From NCBI GenBank assembly GCA_022749655.1, contig CP094243.1, positions 3,224,001-3,288,000 of the forward strand: DNA of 64,000 nucleotides. Reading direction: 5' to 3'. Source of the DNA: Xanthomonas phaseoli pv. phaseoli. GTDB lineage: Bacteria > Pseudomonadota > Gammaproteobacteria > Xanthomonadales > Xanthomonadaceae. The position numbers were made by a program, and so were the translations under genes. The notes beneath the pieces are model-generated. The model did not search any database. It was not told the DNA's origin and saw only the letters and a list, made by a program, of their open reading frames with translations. Positions 9,569 through 23,644 of the stretch are shown here, one piece after another. Positions within the stretch are counted from its first letter, which is position 1, and each line of letters begins with the position of its first letter.

Positions 9569-10999
9569 ATGTTCAAACAACTTTGGGCCACCAAACACCC
9601 GCACGCCAGCCATGAGGCGGCCGACGGGCTGGGCCTGCAACGCGCGCTTGGCCCATGGGGGCTGACCGCCCTGGGAATCGGCGCGGTGATCGGCGGCGGC
9701 ATCTTCGTCATCACCGGCCAGGCGGCGGCCGACCATGCCGGACCGGCGATCATGCTCTCGTTCGTGCTCGCAGCGGTGTGCTGTGCGTTCTGTGCGATGG
9801 CCTACGCAGAATTCGCTGCGATGGTGCCGGTCTCCGGCAGCGCCTACACCTACACCTACGCCACCTTCGGCGAGCTGGCCGCGTGGTTCATCGGCTGGAT
9901 GCTGGTGCTGGAATATGGCGTGTCCGCCTCGGCAGTGGCGGTCAGCTGGACCGGCTACTTCCTGAGCCTGCTCGAGCATTTCGACATCCACCTGCCGGCC
10001 GCACTTGTCAGCGCGCCGCTGGACGGCAAGCTGCAACCCACCGGGGCGATCGCCAACCTGCCGGCGGCCGGCATCGTGCTGCTGCTGACCTGGCTGTGCT
10101 ATGTCGGCATCCGCAAGTCGTCGGCAATGAACATGGCCATGGTGATCCTCAAGACCGGCCTGATCCTGCTGGTGATCGCGGTGGGCTGGAAATACGTGGA
10201 CACGGCCAACTGGCACCCGTTCATTCCGTCCAACGAAGGCCCGGGCAAGTACGGCATGGAGGGCGTGCTGCGCGGCGCGGCGATGGTGTTCTTCGCCTAT
10301 ATCGGCTTCGAAGCGGTGTCGGTGGCAGCGCAGGAATCGCATCGCCCGCAACGCGACCTGCCGATCGGCATGATCCTGTCGCTGGTGATCTGCACCGTGC
10401 TCTACATCGCCATGGCGGCAGTCATGACCGGCCTGGTGCCGTACACCCTGCTCGGCACCGACGAGCCGGTGGTGACCGCCGTGGCGGCGCATCCGCAGCT
10501 GGCCTGGCTACGCGTGGTCGTGGAAGTGGGCGCGTTGATCGGGCTGTCGTCGGTGGTGCTGGTGATGATCATCGGGCAGCCGCGCATCTTCATGATCATT
10601 GCGCGCGATGGCCTGCTGCCGTCGATTTTCACCCGCATCCACCCCAAGTACCGCACCCCGCATGTCAATACCGTCATCACCGGTGTCGGCATCGCGCTGC
10701 TGGCAGCGGTGTTCCCGCTGGATGTGCTGGGCGAATTGACCTCGATGGGCACGCTGATCGCCTTCGCGGCGGTCTGCGCCGGCGTGCTGATCCTGCGTCG
10801 CACCCACCCGGAACTGCCGCGTCCGTTCCGCATGCCGGCCGCCTGGCTGATCTGCAGCGCCGGCGTATTGAGCTGCCTTGCGCTGCTGTCGGCGATGACG
10901 CTGCACAACTGGATGCTGATGGGCTTGTGGACGCTGGTCGGGCTGGTGATCTACTTCGGCTACGGGTATCGCCACAGCCGTGTGCGCGACGGCCGCTGA
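9569..10999 (+). CDS. APC-family amino-acid permease (paralogue of the preceding gene)
   Basis: 476 residues in one intact frame. It shows the same landmarks as its neighbour: GIGAVIGGGIFVITGQAAADH as first helix, MVPVSGSAYTYTYATFGE, IGQPRIFMIIARDGLLP and LPRPFRMP. The intact sequence gives a template for the frameshift in the upstream copy (VMTGLVPYTLLG here, matching the broken VLTG-LLPYTQLG there). Inner-membrane transporter of cationic or neutral amino acids; exact substrate unknown. The two genes are a tandem duplication. Confidence 0.88.
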   Translation: MFKQLWATKHPHASHEAADGLGLQRALGPWGLTALGIGAVIGGGIFVITGQAAADHAGPAIMLSFVLAAVCCAFCAMAYAEFAAMVPVSGSAYTYTYATFGELAAWFIGWMLVLEYGVSASAVAVSWTGYFLSLLEHFDIHLPAALVSAPLDGKLQPTGAIANLPAAGIVLLLTWLCYVGIRKSSAMNMAMVILKTGLILLVIAVGWKYVDTANWHPFIPSNEGPGKYGMEGVLRGAAMVFFAYIGFEAVSVAAQESHRPQRDLPIGMILSLVICTVLYIAMAAVMTGLVPYTLLGTDEPVVTAVAAHPQLAWLRVVVEVGALIGLSSVVLVMIIGQPRIFMIIARDGLLPSIFTRIHPKYRTPHVNTVITGVGIALLAAVFPLDVLGELTSMGTLIAFAAVCAGVLILRRTHPELPRPFRMPAAWLICSAGVLSCLALLSAMTLHNWMLMGLWTLVGLVIYFGYGYRHSRVRDGR

Positions 11000-11088
11000 G
11001 CCCACGCATGATCCGGTGTCGGGCGCGGCAGGACGACGCCTGCTGCGCTGCACCTGCCCATGCACCGGGGGCGCAGTAGAATAGGTCC

Positions 11089-11741
11089 ATGAATGCGACC
11101 ACTGCCCCCTGCCCTACAGCACCACGCGGCTACACGAGCTGGCGCACCTGCTGATCGCCAATATCCGCGAGCTGGCCCATGCCGGCTGGACGCCTGCGAC
11201 CAGCAGCAATTTTTCCCATCGGCTGGACGAACAGCACGCGGCCATCACCGTCTCCGGCCGCGACAAGGGTCGTCTGGTCGAAGAAGACATCATGGTGGTG
11301 GACTTCGATGGCCTGGCCGTCGGCCGCCCGTTGCGCCCGTCTGCCGAAACCCTGCTGCACACCCAGCTGTATCGCCGGTTTCCGGAGATCGGTTGCGTGC
11401 TGCATACGCACTCGCCGGTGCAGACGATTGCTTCCCGCCTGTATGCAGGCAGCGGTGTGATCCGGCTCGAAGGCTACGAACTGCTCAAGGCCTTCGATGG
11501 CAACACCACCCACGAAACCGCGGTGGACGTGCCGGTCTTCGCCAATACCCAGGACATGCAGGTGCTGGCCGCGCAGGTCGAGGCCTTGCTGGACAAACAG
11601 AGCATGTGGGGGTATCTCATCGAAGGACACGGCCTGTATGCCTGGGGCCGCAACATGGCCGAGGCACGTCGTCATCTGGAAGCGTTCGAATTCCTGCTGC
11701 ATTGCGAACTCGAACTGCTGAAACTGCGCGGCATGCGCTGA
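11089..11741 (+). CDS. mtnB: Methylthioribulose-1-phosphate dehydratase, apparent -1 frameshift
   Basis: Class II aldolase-fold Zn enzyme of the methionine-salvage pathway; converts MTRu-1-P to diketo-MTP-1-P. The main frame shows [11 protein letters not shown], the Zn-site LHTHSPV and the EGHGLYAWG segment. The N-terminus MNATTAP starts at 11089 in another frame; one C missing in the run at about 11104-11110 restores [22 protein letters not shown]. Total 653 nt, one short of 218 codons. First gene of mtnB-mtnD-mtnC; 35 bp separate it from mtnD. Confidence 0.87.
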
Positions 11742-11776
11742 GCACTGTCCGTCCCCCATTCGTGAGCCAGACCGCC

Positions 11777-13046
<1,270 letters not shown>

Positions 13047-13059
13047 GCACGATCCGCAA

Positions 13060-13092
13060 GCCGATTGCGCTCCTTGCCGTTGAGCGCAATCG
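13060..13092 (+). terminator. Hairpin terminator of the mtnBDC operon
   Basis: Perfect 12-bp stem CCGATTGCGCTC / GAGCGCAATCGG with a 9-base loop, 13 bp after the mtnC stop. The following T-tract is weak (TGGTTTG). Confidence 0.65.
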
Positions 13093-13229
13093 GTGGTTTG
13101 CGCTACCCATGCAGCTGCTCTGTTCCAGCTGCGACGCGCCGCCTGCATCTATCCGACGGGATAGTGGTCTGCGCTGCGGGCACCGCGCTCCGCCACTTAC
13201 CCCGTCTTTCCTGGACCTCTGCGCGCGCC

Positions 13230-14305
13230 ATGTCGCTGCACTCCCCTTTTGCGCCACATGCAGTATGGCGACGCCTTTCCACGCTGATCGTCGTGGTGGC
13301 GTTGATGGCCGGCTGCCACCCGGACGCTGGTGCGGCGTTGCAGGCTCAGCCTGCCGAGAACCACGATGCGGTCGATCCGGTCGATCGGGCCGCCCTGGCG
13401 CAGGCGCTGAAGACCTTGCAACCGCAGCGCCCCGGCGTCACCGATCTGTACGTGGTGGGTTTTGCCGGCGATGCCAGCGACGATGTCTTCCGCAACGAGA
13501 CGCTTTACCTCAAACAGCTGTTCGAGCAACGCTTCGATGCGCGTGGGCGCGTGGTCACGCTGGTCAACAACCCGGACAACCTGGGCGAGCATCCGTACGC
13601 GCCGCTGGCAACCTACGACAATCTCTACGACACGCTTGCCGCAATCGGCAAGCGCATGGATCGCACGGAAGACGCGCTGCTGTTGTTCGTCACCACCCAC
13701 GGTACCGAAGACCATAGCCTGTACGTGCAGGTCGACGACAAGGAAGAGGATTTCATCAGCCCGCAGGATCTGCGCAAGGCGCTGGACGATGCCGGCATCG
13801 ACAATCGCATCATCGTGCTGTCGGCCTGCTATTCGGGAGGTTTCATTCCCGCACTGCGCTCGCCGCAAACGCTGATTCTCACCGCTGCGCGTGCCGATCG
13901 GCCCTCGTTCGGCTGCGGCAATACCTCCAATGTCACCTATTTCGGGCAGGCATGGTTGATCGATGCAATGAACCAGAGCAATGACCCGTTGGCGGCATTC
14001 GACATTGCCAAAGCCGCCATCACCGCACGCGAAAAGCAGGAAGGCGAGCTTCCTCGTTGCCGCAGCAATCGCTGGGCAAGCGCATCGCGCCGGTGCTGGC
14101 GCGTTGGCGTGCCGGCGTGCATCTGGGGCCGGCGGTTGCGTATCCGTACCCGCCGGTGGACATGGATGCGGAGCCGGACCAGGGCGTGGATTCGACCGAC
14201 TCGACGGGCGATGCGCCGGTGAGCGACGTGCCGCGTTCAAATGCCCCGGCAACCGCAACCCCGTCGAGGCACACCCCGCCCGCACCTGCAGCATCCAATC
14301 GATAA
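13230..14305 (+). CDS. Caspase-like peptidase C13 family lipoprotein, apparent -1 frameshift
   Basis: About 358 residues when rebuilt. The N-terminus is a lipoprotein signal (VVVALMAGC lipobox), so it is probably an outer-membrane lipoprotein. The legumain/C13-type catalytic dyad is visible: His in FVTTHGTED and Cys in VLSACYSGGF. Asn/Asp-rich strands between them fit the caspase-haemoglobinase fold. After EKQEGELP the frame shifts near 14048-14053 (one C missing) to LPQQSLGKRIAPVLARW and a Pro/Asp/Ser-rich tail. Family known; the role of bacterial members is not established. Confidence 0.78.
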
Positions 14306-14314
14306 CCACAGTTA

Positions 14315-14336
14315 GTGCTGAGACTAATTCTCATTT
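14315..14336 (+). promoter_or_regulatory. Fur-box-like palindrome
   Basis: TGAGACTAATTCTCA at 14319-14333 is a 5-5-5 inverted repeat (TGAGA/TCTCA). Read on the other strand it gives AATGAGAATTAGTCTCA, similar to the Fur consensus. A possible -10 (TACACT at 14360-14365) lies just downstream. There is no coding frame before the terminator at 14440. Confidence 0.35.
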
Positions 14337-14371
14337 CGTCAGCCTCAACCAGGGCTCGCTACACTCGCCCA

Positions 14372-14472
14372 GCCAGCCAGCAACCGCCAGCCAGCACCGA
14401 TCCTCGCCAGCGCGCCAACGCCTGCCAGCCCGGATCCCGAAACGCCTCCCGTGTGGAGGCGTTTGTGTTTTT
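14372..14472 (+). ncRNA. Candidate small RNA between a Fur-like box and a terminator
   Basis: A Fur-like operator, a TACACT -10-like hexamer and, about 75 nt later, a strong intrinsic terminator bound a roughly 100-nt stretch with no convincing frame. It is rich in repeated CCAGC and GCCAGC units (14370-14400). The start position is inferred from the -10 only. The whole unit could instead be an unusually distant terminator of the C13 gene. Confidence 0.25.
14440..14472 (+). terminator. Strong intrinsic terminator
   Basis: Perfect 10-bp stem AAACGCCTCC / GGAGGCGTTT, loop CGTGT, followed by GTGTTTTT. Confidence 0.85.
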
Positions 14473-14700
14473 GGCGATCAGGCCACTGCGCCGCAGCCGA
14501 CGCATGCTTCAACGTCGCGATCTCGCACCCGCGCTTCTGTCTGCTGGCTATCACGACGAGCCGGCTCCCTATCGCTGCATCAAACGCCGCTACACACGGT
14601 CACAAGCAATCGTTTGGTGCAAGCCGGATTCCCCCTGGCGCAAGGTGCTTCAGGGACTGGGTGATGTCAGGCATTGTGCGCACCCTCGCCCCATGGCGGC

Positions 14701-14724
14701 CCCTTCTCCCCGGTGGGAGAAGGG
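14701..14724. repeat. Small perfect inverted repeat (CCCTTCTCCC type)
   Basis: CCCTTCTCCC / GGGAGAAGGG with a 4-base loop. It is a sibling of the repeats near 1758 and 24311, and lies between the terminator and the convergent phosphoesterase gene. The remaining bases 14473-14753 hold no convincing gene. Confidence 0.7.
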
Positions 14725-14753
14725 CGCTGGGCGAGGCGTGGCTGTGGCCCGGC

Positions 14754-16337
14754 TCACGGCTCAGCAGTTTGCAGGCGGTACACGGTGCTGGCGCTGTACT
14801 GCCCGGTGGGCAGGGTCGCGCGCACCTGGACGGTGTGTTCGCCCACCGCCAGCGTGGTCGGCAATGCGCCGCGCCACAGATGCGTGGACGGCGTAGCCTC
14901 TGGCGAGCGGTCGTAACCGCGTAGTGCGTCGGCCGCATCGTCGCGCACGTTCTCTGCCAGCACCCGCGGATCGCCACGCTCTACCCGCTTCATCGGCTGC
15001 CATGCGCCGTTATCGATGCGCATCTCGACCACGGTGTCGTCCTGGCCCATGAAAACATTGGCGTAGACGCCCCACGCCGCATACGCGCCCTTGCGCAGCA
15101 CCTTGGGCGCGTGCAGCAACAATTGCGCATCGTCGGCCGAGCGCGCAGCGTGATAAGCCAGCGTGTAGTTGCCGCTGGGGGCAACCTGCAGCACCGCATA
15201 GCCATTGGGAGTGCCGTCGCTCATGGTCGCATCGGGAATGCCCTCGGCATCCTTGGCGCCCGACCAGAACGCACCGCAGGCCGCCCCCACATTGTATTCG
15301 TGCAGCGGGCGTGCGCCTTGCCAGCCTTCGTCGGCACCATGCTCCACCTGGCGCTGCGTGTGGCTATGGCCGCTGAGCACCAACACATGCGGAAATTCTT
15401 TCAGCAATGCGAACAGGCGGCGGCGATCGGCATGCCGGAAGGTGTCCTGCCCCGGCACTGCATCGAACAGGTGGATATGCATGCCCAGCACCAACAGCCG
15501 TTCGCGTGGCAGCTGCGCCAGGTAATTCTGCAGGAACGCAAATTGCTCTTCGCGCAGTCCACCGATATAGGCCTGCTTTCCGCCGGGCGTGTAGATCACA
15601 TCGTCCAGGAACACGAAGCTGGCATTGGCCTCTTCCACCGCATAGGTGTCCGGACCGTAGACCGCGTGCCAAGTGTCCAGCGACTGCGCATCGTCGTGCG
15701 CGTCCAGGTTGAGATCGTGGTTGCCCGGCACATGGAACCACGGCACGCCCAGCTGCGTGGTGACCTTGTTCAAGGCCGGATACAGGCTTAGATCGTCGCT
15801 GACGATATCTCCCAGCGTGGTGCCCAGCCTGGCGGTGGTCTTGCCGATGATCGGCTCCACGATGTCGCGCTGGTAATAACCAACGTCGGCCAGGCTGGCG
15901 GTCTGGCTGTCGGCAAATACCAGCATCTGGAAGCCATCGGCCGCGGTGTCTGCGCGCGGCGTCAGCGCGAAATCCCAGTTGCGCGTGTTGCGGCCGGTCG
16001 CGGCGACGCCGCTGTAGCGATGCTTGGCAGAACCACGCGGTGCGTAGTGGCGCCAGAATGCGGGCAGGCCGTCGGCGGCGGGCAAAAAGCCGCGGTCGCC
16101 CGGCTTGATCACGAAGACCGTCTGCCCGTCGCGTACCGGCAGTCGGTAGCGGCCCTGCGCATCGGTACGCACGATCTGCTCGCCATTGAAACCGACACGC
16201 CGGCCACGCCCGGCTCATCCGCGCTGCGGCCGGCACGCCCATCGCGTTCTTCGTACACGATGCCGTCGACCGTGGTCGCGCGCGTATGCGCTTGCCGTGA
16301 GCAAGCCCAGTGCCAACAAAGCGAAGCGACGATACAT
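14754..16337 (-). CDS. Calcineurin-like metallophosphoesterase with N- and C-terminal accessory domains, two apparent frameshifts
   Basis: About 527 residues when rebuilt. A signal peptide (MYRRFALLALGLLTASAYA) begins at 16337 behind a GGGA ribosome site. An N-terminal beta-sandwich carries the transthyretin-like motif TDAQGRYRLPV. The central phosphoesterase has metal ligands in VFADSQT (GDxH-like, degenerate), VPGNHDLN, GMHIHLF and LSGHSHTQ. A C-terminal MetallophosC-type domain follows (RKGAYAAWGVYANVFMGQDDTVV). The frame shifts near 16290 (net +1, just after the signal peptide) and near 16190 (one A missing, VSVS-NGEQIVRTD). Probably periplasmic; substrate unknown. Confidence 0.8.
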
Positions 16338-16505
16338 GCGTGTTCCCGCGCGAAGATCAGCGGAAATTGTACATGCCATCGCAAGACGCACGGCGCGTGT
16401 ACGAAGGTAGCAAAACACGGCGACACATCCGTGGACACGTGCCTGGGTGCGACGGGGCATCCCAATAACGCCTGTCGCGCCCGGGTGCGCGCCTACGCGG
16501 CTACG

Positions 16506-17128
16506 TTATCGATGTCGCGACTCCAGCAACGCCACCGCATCGCCAAGGCCCAGCCCACGTGCGCGCAGCAGCACGATCAGGTGGTACAGCAGATCGGCAG
16601 ATTCGCCGAGCAACGCGTCATCGTCCTGCACCACGCCGGCCAGCGCGGTTTCAACGCCTTCCTCGCCCACCTTCTGCGCAATGCGGCGGATGCCTTGTTC
16701 GAACAGCTTGGTGGTGTAGCTCCCTTGCGGGCGCTCACGCTCGCGCTCGGCCACCAGTGCATCCAGGCTGCCCAAGAACTGCCCAGGCGCACTCGGAAAA
16801 CAGCTGGTGCGGCCCAGATGACAGGTCGGGCCATGCGGACGTGCCTGCACCAACAGGGTGTCGGCATCGCAATCAGTTTCGATCGAGACCACGCGCAACA
16901 CGTTTCCCGAACTTTCGCCCTTGGTCCACAGCGTTGTTGCTTGCTGCGGCTGAAGAACGTGACTTCGCCGCGCTGCTGGGTCACGGCCAACGCTTGGGCA
17001 TTCATGTAGCCCAGCATCAGCACGCGCAGGGTGTCGGCGTCCTGCACGATTGCCGGCAACAGACCATCGCCCTTGCTCCAATCCAGCGTTGCGAGCGTCT
17101 CGCCCGTCGCCACTTGGTTACTGCCCAT
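16506..17128 (-). CDS. hisIE: Bifunctional phosphoribosyl-AMP cyclohydrolase / phosphoribosyl-ATP pyrophosphatase, apparent -1 frameshift
   Basis: Steps 2 and 3 of histidine synthesis in one chain of about 207 residues. The N-terminal HisI part has [35 protein letters not shown] and the metal-binding DCDADTLL. The C-terminal HisE part has [16 protein letters not shown] and [13 protein letters not shown]. The frame breaks near 16930-16945 inside SRSKQQ-LWTKGE (one base short; 623 nt). The start at 17128 overlaps the end of hisF by 11 nt; last gene of the operon. Confidence 0.9.
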
Positions 17129-17894
17129 CGCGTACCTCGATCTGTTGCGCGCGCAAGAATTGCTTGAGTTCCGGGATCGGAATTGCGCCGCTGTGAAACA
17201 CGCTGGCGGCCAGTGCGCCATCCACATCGGCCTGGTCGAAGACGTCGGCAAAGTGCTGCATCTGGCCCGCACCGCCGGAAGCGATCAGGGGCACCCGGCA
17301 CAATGCGCGCACCTGGCGCAGTTGGGCGATATCGTAGCCGCGGCGCACCCCATCGTTGTCCATGCAATTGAGCACGATCTCGCCTGCGCCCAAGCGCTGC
17401 GCTTCGGCCACCCAATCCAGCGTGCGCATTGGCAGCGCCTGGGTCTTGCTCGGGTCGCCGGTGTAGCGGCGCACGCGCCACTGCCCATCTTCCTCACGGA
17501 TCGAATCGATGCCGACCACGACACACTGCACGCCGAAGGCATCGGCCAGTTCGGAGATCAGTTGCGGGCGACCTAACGCAGGCGAGTTGATCGATATCTT
17601 GTCGGCACCGGCGTGTAGCACCGCACGGGCCGTTTCCACATCGCCAATGCCTCCGGCAACGCAGAACGGAATATCGATCAATCGTGCCACCCGCTCGACC
17701 CAGGTGTAGTCGACCGAACGCCCTTCCGGGCTGGCACCGATGTCGTAGAACACCAGCTCATCGGCGCCCTGCGCGCGGTAGCGCAAGGCCAGTTCGACGA
17801 TGTCGCCCATGTCGATGTGGTCGCGGAACTTGACGCCCTTGACCACGCGGCCATCGCGTACGTCCAGGCACGGAATGATGCGACGGCTCAGCAT
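17118..17894 (-). CDS. hisF: Imidazole glycerol phosphate synthase, cyclase subunit
   Basis: 258 residues, the usual HisF length. It is a TIM barrel with the half-barrel signatures [13 protein letters not shown] near the N-terminus, [13 protein letters not shown] and [13 protein letters not shown]. The catalytic Asp residues are in PCLD and LNCMDNDG. It works with HisH to make IGP and AICAR. Start MLSRRIIPC at 17894 overlaps the hisA stop. Confidence 0.95.
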   Translation of the reverse strand: MLSRRIIPCLDVRDGRVVKGVKFRDHIDMGDIVELALRYRAQGADELVFYDIGASPEGRSVDYTWVERVARLIDIPFCVAGGIGDVETARAVLHAGADKISINSPALGRPQLISELADAFGVQCVVVGIDSIREEDGQWRVRRYTGDPSKTQALPMRTLDWVAEAQRLGAGEIVLNCMDNDGVRRGYDIAQLRQVRALCRVPLIASGGAGQMQHFADVFDQADVDGALAASVFHSGAIPIPELKQFLRAQQIEVRDGQ

Positions 17895-18622
17895 GCCAGT
17901 GCCTCGTCCAGATCCAGGTGGCCTTCCAGCAAGGCCTTGCCGAGCACGATGCCGGCGCAGCCTGCCGCCTTGGCCGCGGCGACATCGGCAAGATTGCGCG
18001 CGCCACCGGAGACCTGCACCTGCAGCTGCGGCGTCAGCGCGCGCAGATGCGCGTACAACGCCATGTTGGGGCCGGACAGCATGCCGTCGCGGGCGATGTC
18101 GGTGCATAGCAGATGCTGCAGCCCGGCTTGTGCGTAGCGCACGGCCAATTGGTCCAGCGTGGCGTCTGCCGTTTCGGTCCAGCCGTGCACCGGCAACTGC
18201 CAGATGCCCTCGGCGTCCTGGCGCGTGTCCAGCGCGATCGTCAGGCGATCGGCACCGAATTCCTGCAGCCAGCCAATCACCATCTCGCTATCGCGCACTG
18301 CCAACGAGCCGATCACCACGCGTGCGGCGCCTGCGTCGAGGATGCGCGCCACATCCTCGCGCGAGCGCACACCGCCGCCGGTCTGCACGCGCAAGCCGGT
18401 GGCTCGCGCAATCTCTCCGAGTGTGCTGGCCAAGGTGTAGCCGCCTGCTTTGGCAGCATCCAGATCGACAAGATGCATCCACTGCGCACCGGCAGCGGCG
18501 AATGCCTGCGCACGCGGCAGCACGTCGTCGCCGTACTGCGTTTCGCGCGCGTAATCGCCTTGCAGCAGGCGCACCACACGACCGTTGCGGATATCCAGCG
18601 CCGGGTAAACGGTAAAACTCAT
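17888..18622 (-). CDS. hisA: ProFAR isomerase
   Basis: 244 residues. The TIM-barrel half signatures [19 protein letters not shown] and [17 protein letters not shown] fit HisA, with the second catalytic Asp in [14 protein letters not shown]. It isomerises ProFAR to PRFAR, the HisF substrate. It overlaps hisH at the 5' end (ATGA-type) and hisF at the 3' end. Confidence 0.95.
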   Translation of the reverse strand: MSFTVYPALDIRNGRVVRLLQGDYARETQYGDDVLPRAQAFAAAGAQWMHLVDLDAAKAGGYTLASTLGEIARATGLRVQTGGGVRSREDVARILDAGAARVVIGSLAVRDSEMVIGWLQEFGADRLTIALDTRQDAEGIWQLPVHGWTETADATLDQLAVRYAQAGLQHLLCTDIARDGMLSGPNMALYAHLRALTPQLQVQVSGGARNLADVAAAKAAGCAGIVLGKALLEGHLDLDEALAC

Positions 18623-19221
18623 GGGAAGCTCATCTCAAGAAAATTGCGCAGGATGCGTGCACCGGTATCGGCCGAACGCTCAGGGTGGAATTGCGCGCCA
18701 CAGCGCAGCCCGTTCTGCACGACGGCAGTGAACAATCCGCCGTGATCGCAGGCGGCAACGGTGTCGGCGGTCACCGGCGCCGCATAGCCGTGCACGAAAT
18801 ACGCACTGGCACGCTCGGGCAGACCGGCCAGCAACGCGGAATCGCGCATCGGCACCAGCTGATTCCAGCCCATATGCGGCACGCGAATGCCAAGTGCCGG
18901 CGTCATGTGCCGCACGATGCCCGGCAGCAGGCCCAGGCACTCGACATCGCCTTCTTCGGAATGTTCGAACAGCAACTGCATCCCTAAGCAGATGCCGATC
19001 AACGGCACCTGCAATTCCCGCAATGGCTCGACCAAGCCCTGCGCGCGCAGACGCGACATCGCCTCTGGCGCCGCCCCGACGCCGGGCAGGATCACCCGCT
19101 GCGCGCCCTGCAGGCCAGCCGCATCGCGCACCACGCGTGCGTCGACGCCCAAGCGCTCCAACGCATAGCGCACCGAGCCCAGGTTGGCGCCACCGGCGTC
19201 GATCAGCGCAACGTCGGTCAT
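18619..19221 (-). CDS. hisH: Imidazole glycerol phosphate synthase, glutaminase subunit
   Basis: 200-residue class I glutamine amidotransferase. The nucleophile Cys is in [10 protein letters not shown], and the His-x-Glu of the triad is in AQFHPERS. It supplies ammonia to HisF. 4-nt overlaps with hisB upstream and hisA downstream. Confidence 0.95.
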   Translation of the reverse strand: MTDVALIDAGGANLGSVRYALERLGVDARVVRDAAGLQGAQRVILPGVGAAPEAMSRLRAQGLVEPLRELQVPLIGICLGMQLLFEHSEEGDVECLGLLPGIVRHMTPALGIRVPHMGWNQLVPMRDSALLAGLPERASAYFVHGYAAPVTADTVAACDHGGLFTAVVQNGLRCGAQFHPERSADTGARILRNFLEMSFP

Positions 19222-20345
19222 AGCGCGCCCTTGGTGGTCGGCAACGCAGTGCCCTCACGGCGAATCGCCTGGCGCAATGCACGCGCCAAGGCCTTGAAGC
19301 AGGCTTCCACCTTGTGGTGATCGTTCTCACCGCGCACGGTCAGATGCAGATTCAAGCCGGACGCATCGCAGATCGAGCGGAAGAAATGCGGCACCAGTTC
19401 GGTGGGCATGTCGCCGACGCGCTCGCGCTTGAACTCGCCGTCGAAGACGAAATACGGGCGGCCGCTGAAATCCAGCGCCGCACTGGCGATGGTTTCGTCC
19501 ATCGGCAACGTGAAGCCATGTTGCGCAGTGTCGCCGGCAACTTGCCATGGGCTGCTTTCCGGATCGAAGCCGTAACGGCCGATGCCGCGCTTGTCGCCCA
19601 GCGCTTCACGCAGCGCCTGGCCCAGTGCAAGGCCGGTGTCTTCGATGGTGTGATGCTCATCGATATGCAGATCGCCTTCGGCGCGGATCTCCAGCGCAAA
19701 ACCGCCGTGCTTGCCGATCTGTTCCAGCATGTGGTCGAAGAACGGCAGACCGGTGGCGGTTTTCGGCTCGGCCACACGGTCCAGATCCAGTTCCACGCGG
19801 ATCTTGGTCTCCTTGGTGTTGCGCTGGACCACCGCGCGGCGCGGCGCATCGGCCAGCTCGTGGGCGATGCCTGGCCAGTCCCACTCGCCGCCGAACTCAT
19901 CGGTGCGCAGCTGAAACCCGCGGATATTCAGGTTTTGCGCGAACTGGATGTCGGTGATGCGGTCGCCCACCATTGCCGAGCGTGCCCAGTCGATGCTGCG
20001 GTCCTGCAGATACGGCACCATCAGGCCGACACCTGGCTTGCGCGTGGGCGCATTGTCGGCAGGCCAGCTGCAATCGATCAGTACTTCGCGAAATACGATG
20101 CCCTGGCTGGCGAAGATCTGCAGCATCAGATTGTTCGGGCCGTCGAAGGACGCGCGTGGGTAGCTCTCGCTGCCCAGCCCATCCTGGTTGCTGACGATGA
20201 CGAACTGATAGCCGGCATCGCGTAGCTTGAGCATCGCCGGAATCACATGATCGACAAAGCGCAATTTCTCGTAGGCGTCGATCTGGTAATCGGCCGGCTC
20301 GGTGATCAGCGTGCCGTCGCGGTCGACAAAAAGAATCGGGGTCAT
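19218..20345 (-). CDS. hisB: Bifunctional histidinol-phosphatase / imidazoleglycerol-phosphate dehydratase
   Basis: 375 residues. The N-terminal half is a HAD phosphatase ([22 protein letters not shown] and the Zn-loop segment near NAPTRKPG). The C-terminal half is IGPD with the Mn-binding [28 protein letters not shown] and [11 protein letters not shown]. The fused form is typical of gamma-proteobacteria. Carries out steps 7 and 9 of the pathway. Confidence 0.96.
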   Translation of the reverse strand: MTPILFVDRDGTLITEPADYQIDAYEKLRFVDHVIPAMLKLRDAGYQFVIVSNQDGLGSESYPRASFDGPNNLMLQIFASQGIVFREVLIDCSWPADNAPTRKPGVGLMVPYLQDRSIDWARSAMVGDRITDIQFAQNLNIRGFQLRTDEFGGEWDWPGIAHELADAPRRAVVQRNTKETKIRVELDLDRVAEPKTATGLPFFDHMLEQIGKHGGFALEIRAEGDLHIDEHHTIEDTGLALGQALREALGDKRGIGRYGFDPESSPWQVAGDTAQHGFTLPMDETIASAALDFSGRPYFVFDGEFKRERVGDMPTELVPHFFRSICDASGLNLHLTVRGENDHHKVEACFKALARALRQAIRREGTALPTTKGAL

Positions 20346-21429
20346 GCGGCGGCCTCCTGCGTGCGTTGCAGCGCGCTCAGCACGCGCTGGTTCTGTTCGT
20401 GCGTGCCCAGCGTGATCCGCAACGCGTCGGCCAGGCGCGGCACTGCGCGTTGATCGCGCACCACCACCCCGGCCTCCAGCAGCGCCTGGAATGCGCCTTC
20501 GGCGTCGTCGAAACGCACCAGCAGGAAGTTGCCTTGCGAGGGATAGACCTGACGCACGCCAGGCAGCTGCACCAACGCCTTGTGCACACGTTCGCGTTCG
20601 CTACGCACCTCGGCGATGCGGCGGCGTGTAACCTCCAGCGCTGGCGCAGACAAGGCCTGCTCGGCCATGGCTGCACATGGTGTGGGCACCGGATACGGCG
20701 CCTGGCAGCGGCGCAGCAAGGCGATCAGATCGGCATTGGCGATCAGCGTGCCGATACGCGCCGCCGCCAATGCATGCGCTTTGGAAAGCGTGCGCAACAC
20801 GGCGAGATTGTCGTAACGCCCGAGCAGGCCGACCGCCGAAGGCACATCGGAAAATTCGCCGTAGGCCTCATCCACCACCACCAGCGCCTTGCCTTGCAAA
20901 GCCTGCAGCGCTTGTTCGATTTCGTCCAGCGCAATGGCCGAACCAGCAGGATTGGACGGCGAACACAGGAACACCAACTTGGCGTTCGAAGACAATGCCG
21001 CTGCCACGATCGCCGGGATATCCGCATGGAAACCGTCGGGCCCGTCGACCAGCGGCACGTCCACCAGCGGCGCGTTCTGCAGCCGTGCGCACACGGCGTA
21101 CATGCCGAACACCGGCGGCGTGACCAGCACCGCGTCGCGCTCTGGCACGCACAGGCCACGGACCAGCAAATCGATCGCCTCGTCGCTACCGCGACCGATC
21201 AACAGCTGCTCCGAGGCGCAACCGTACAGCGCCGCAAGCGCGCTGCGCAGGCCCTTGGGTTGCGGGTCGGGATAGCGCCGCGTGCTGGCAGCGGGATCGG
21301 CGGGATTGGCCCAGGCAGACTCGTTGGCGTTGAGCCACACATCGCCCTGCAACGCACTGGTGCGCGCCGACGAATAGCCCGCGAATGCACGCAGGTCTTC
21401 GCGCACCAGATCCAGAATCGACGACGTGC

Positions 21430-21433
<4 letters not shown>
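20342..21433 (-). CDS. hisC: Histidinol-phosphate aminotransferase
   Basis: 363-residue PLP fold-type I enzyme. [10 protein letters not shown] near the N-terminus, the PLP-binding Asp/Tyr in [11 protein letters not shown], and the Schiff-base Lys in [14 protein letters not shown] are visible. The start [10 protein letters not shown] at 21433 overlaps the hisD stop by 4 nt. The frame is open further upstream inside hisD, but that is not the gene. Confidence 0.95.
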
Positions 21434-23644
<2,211 letters not shown>

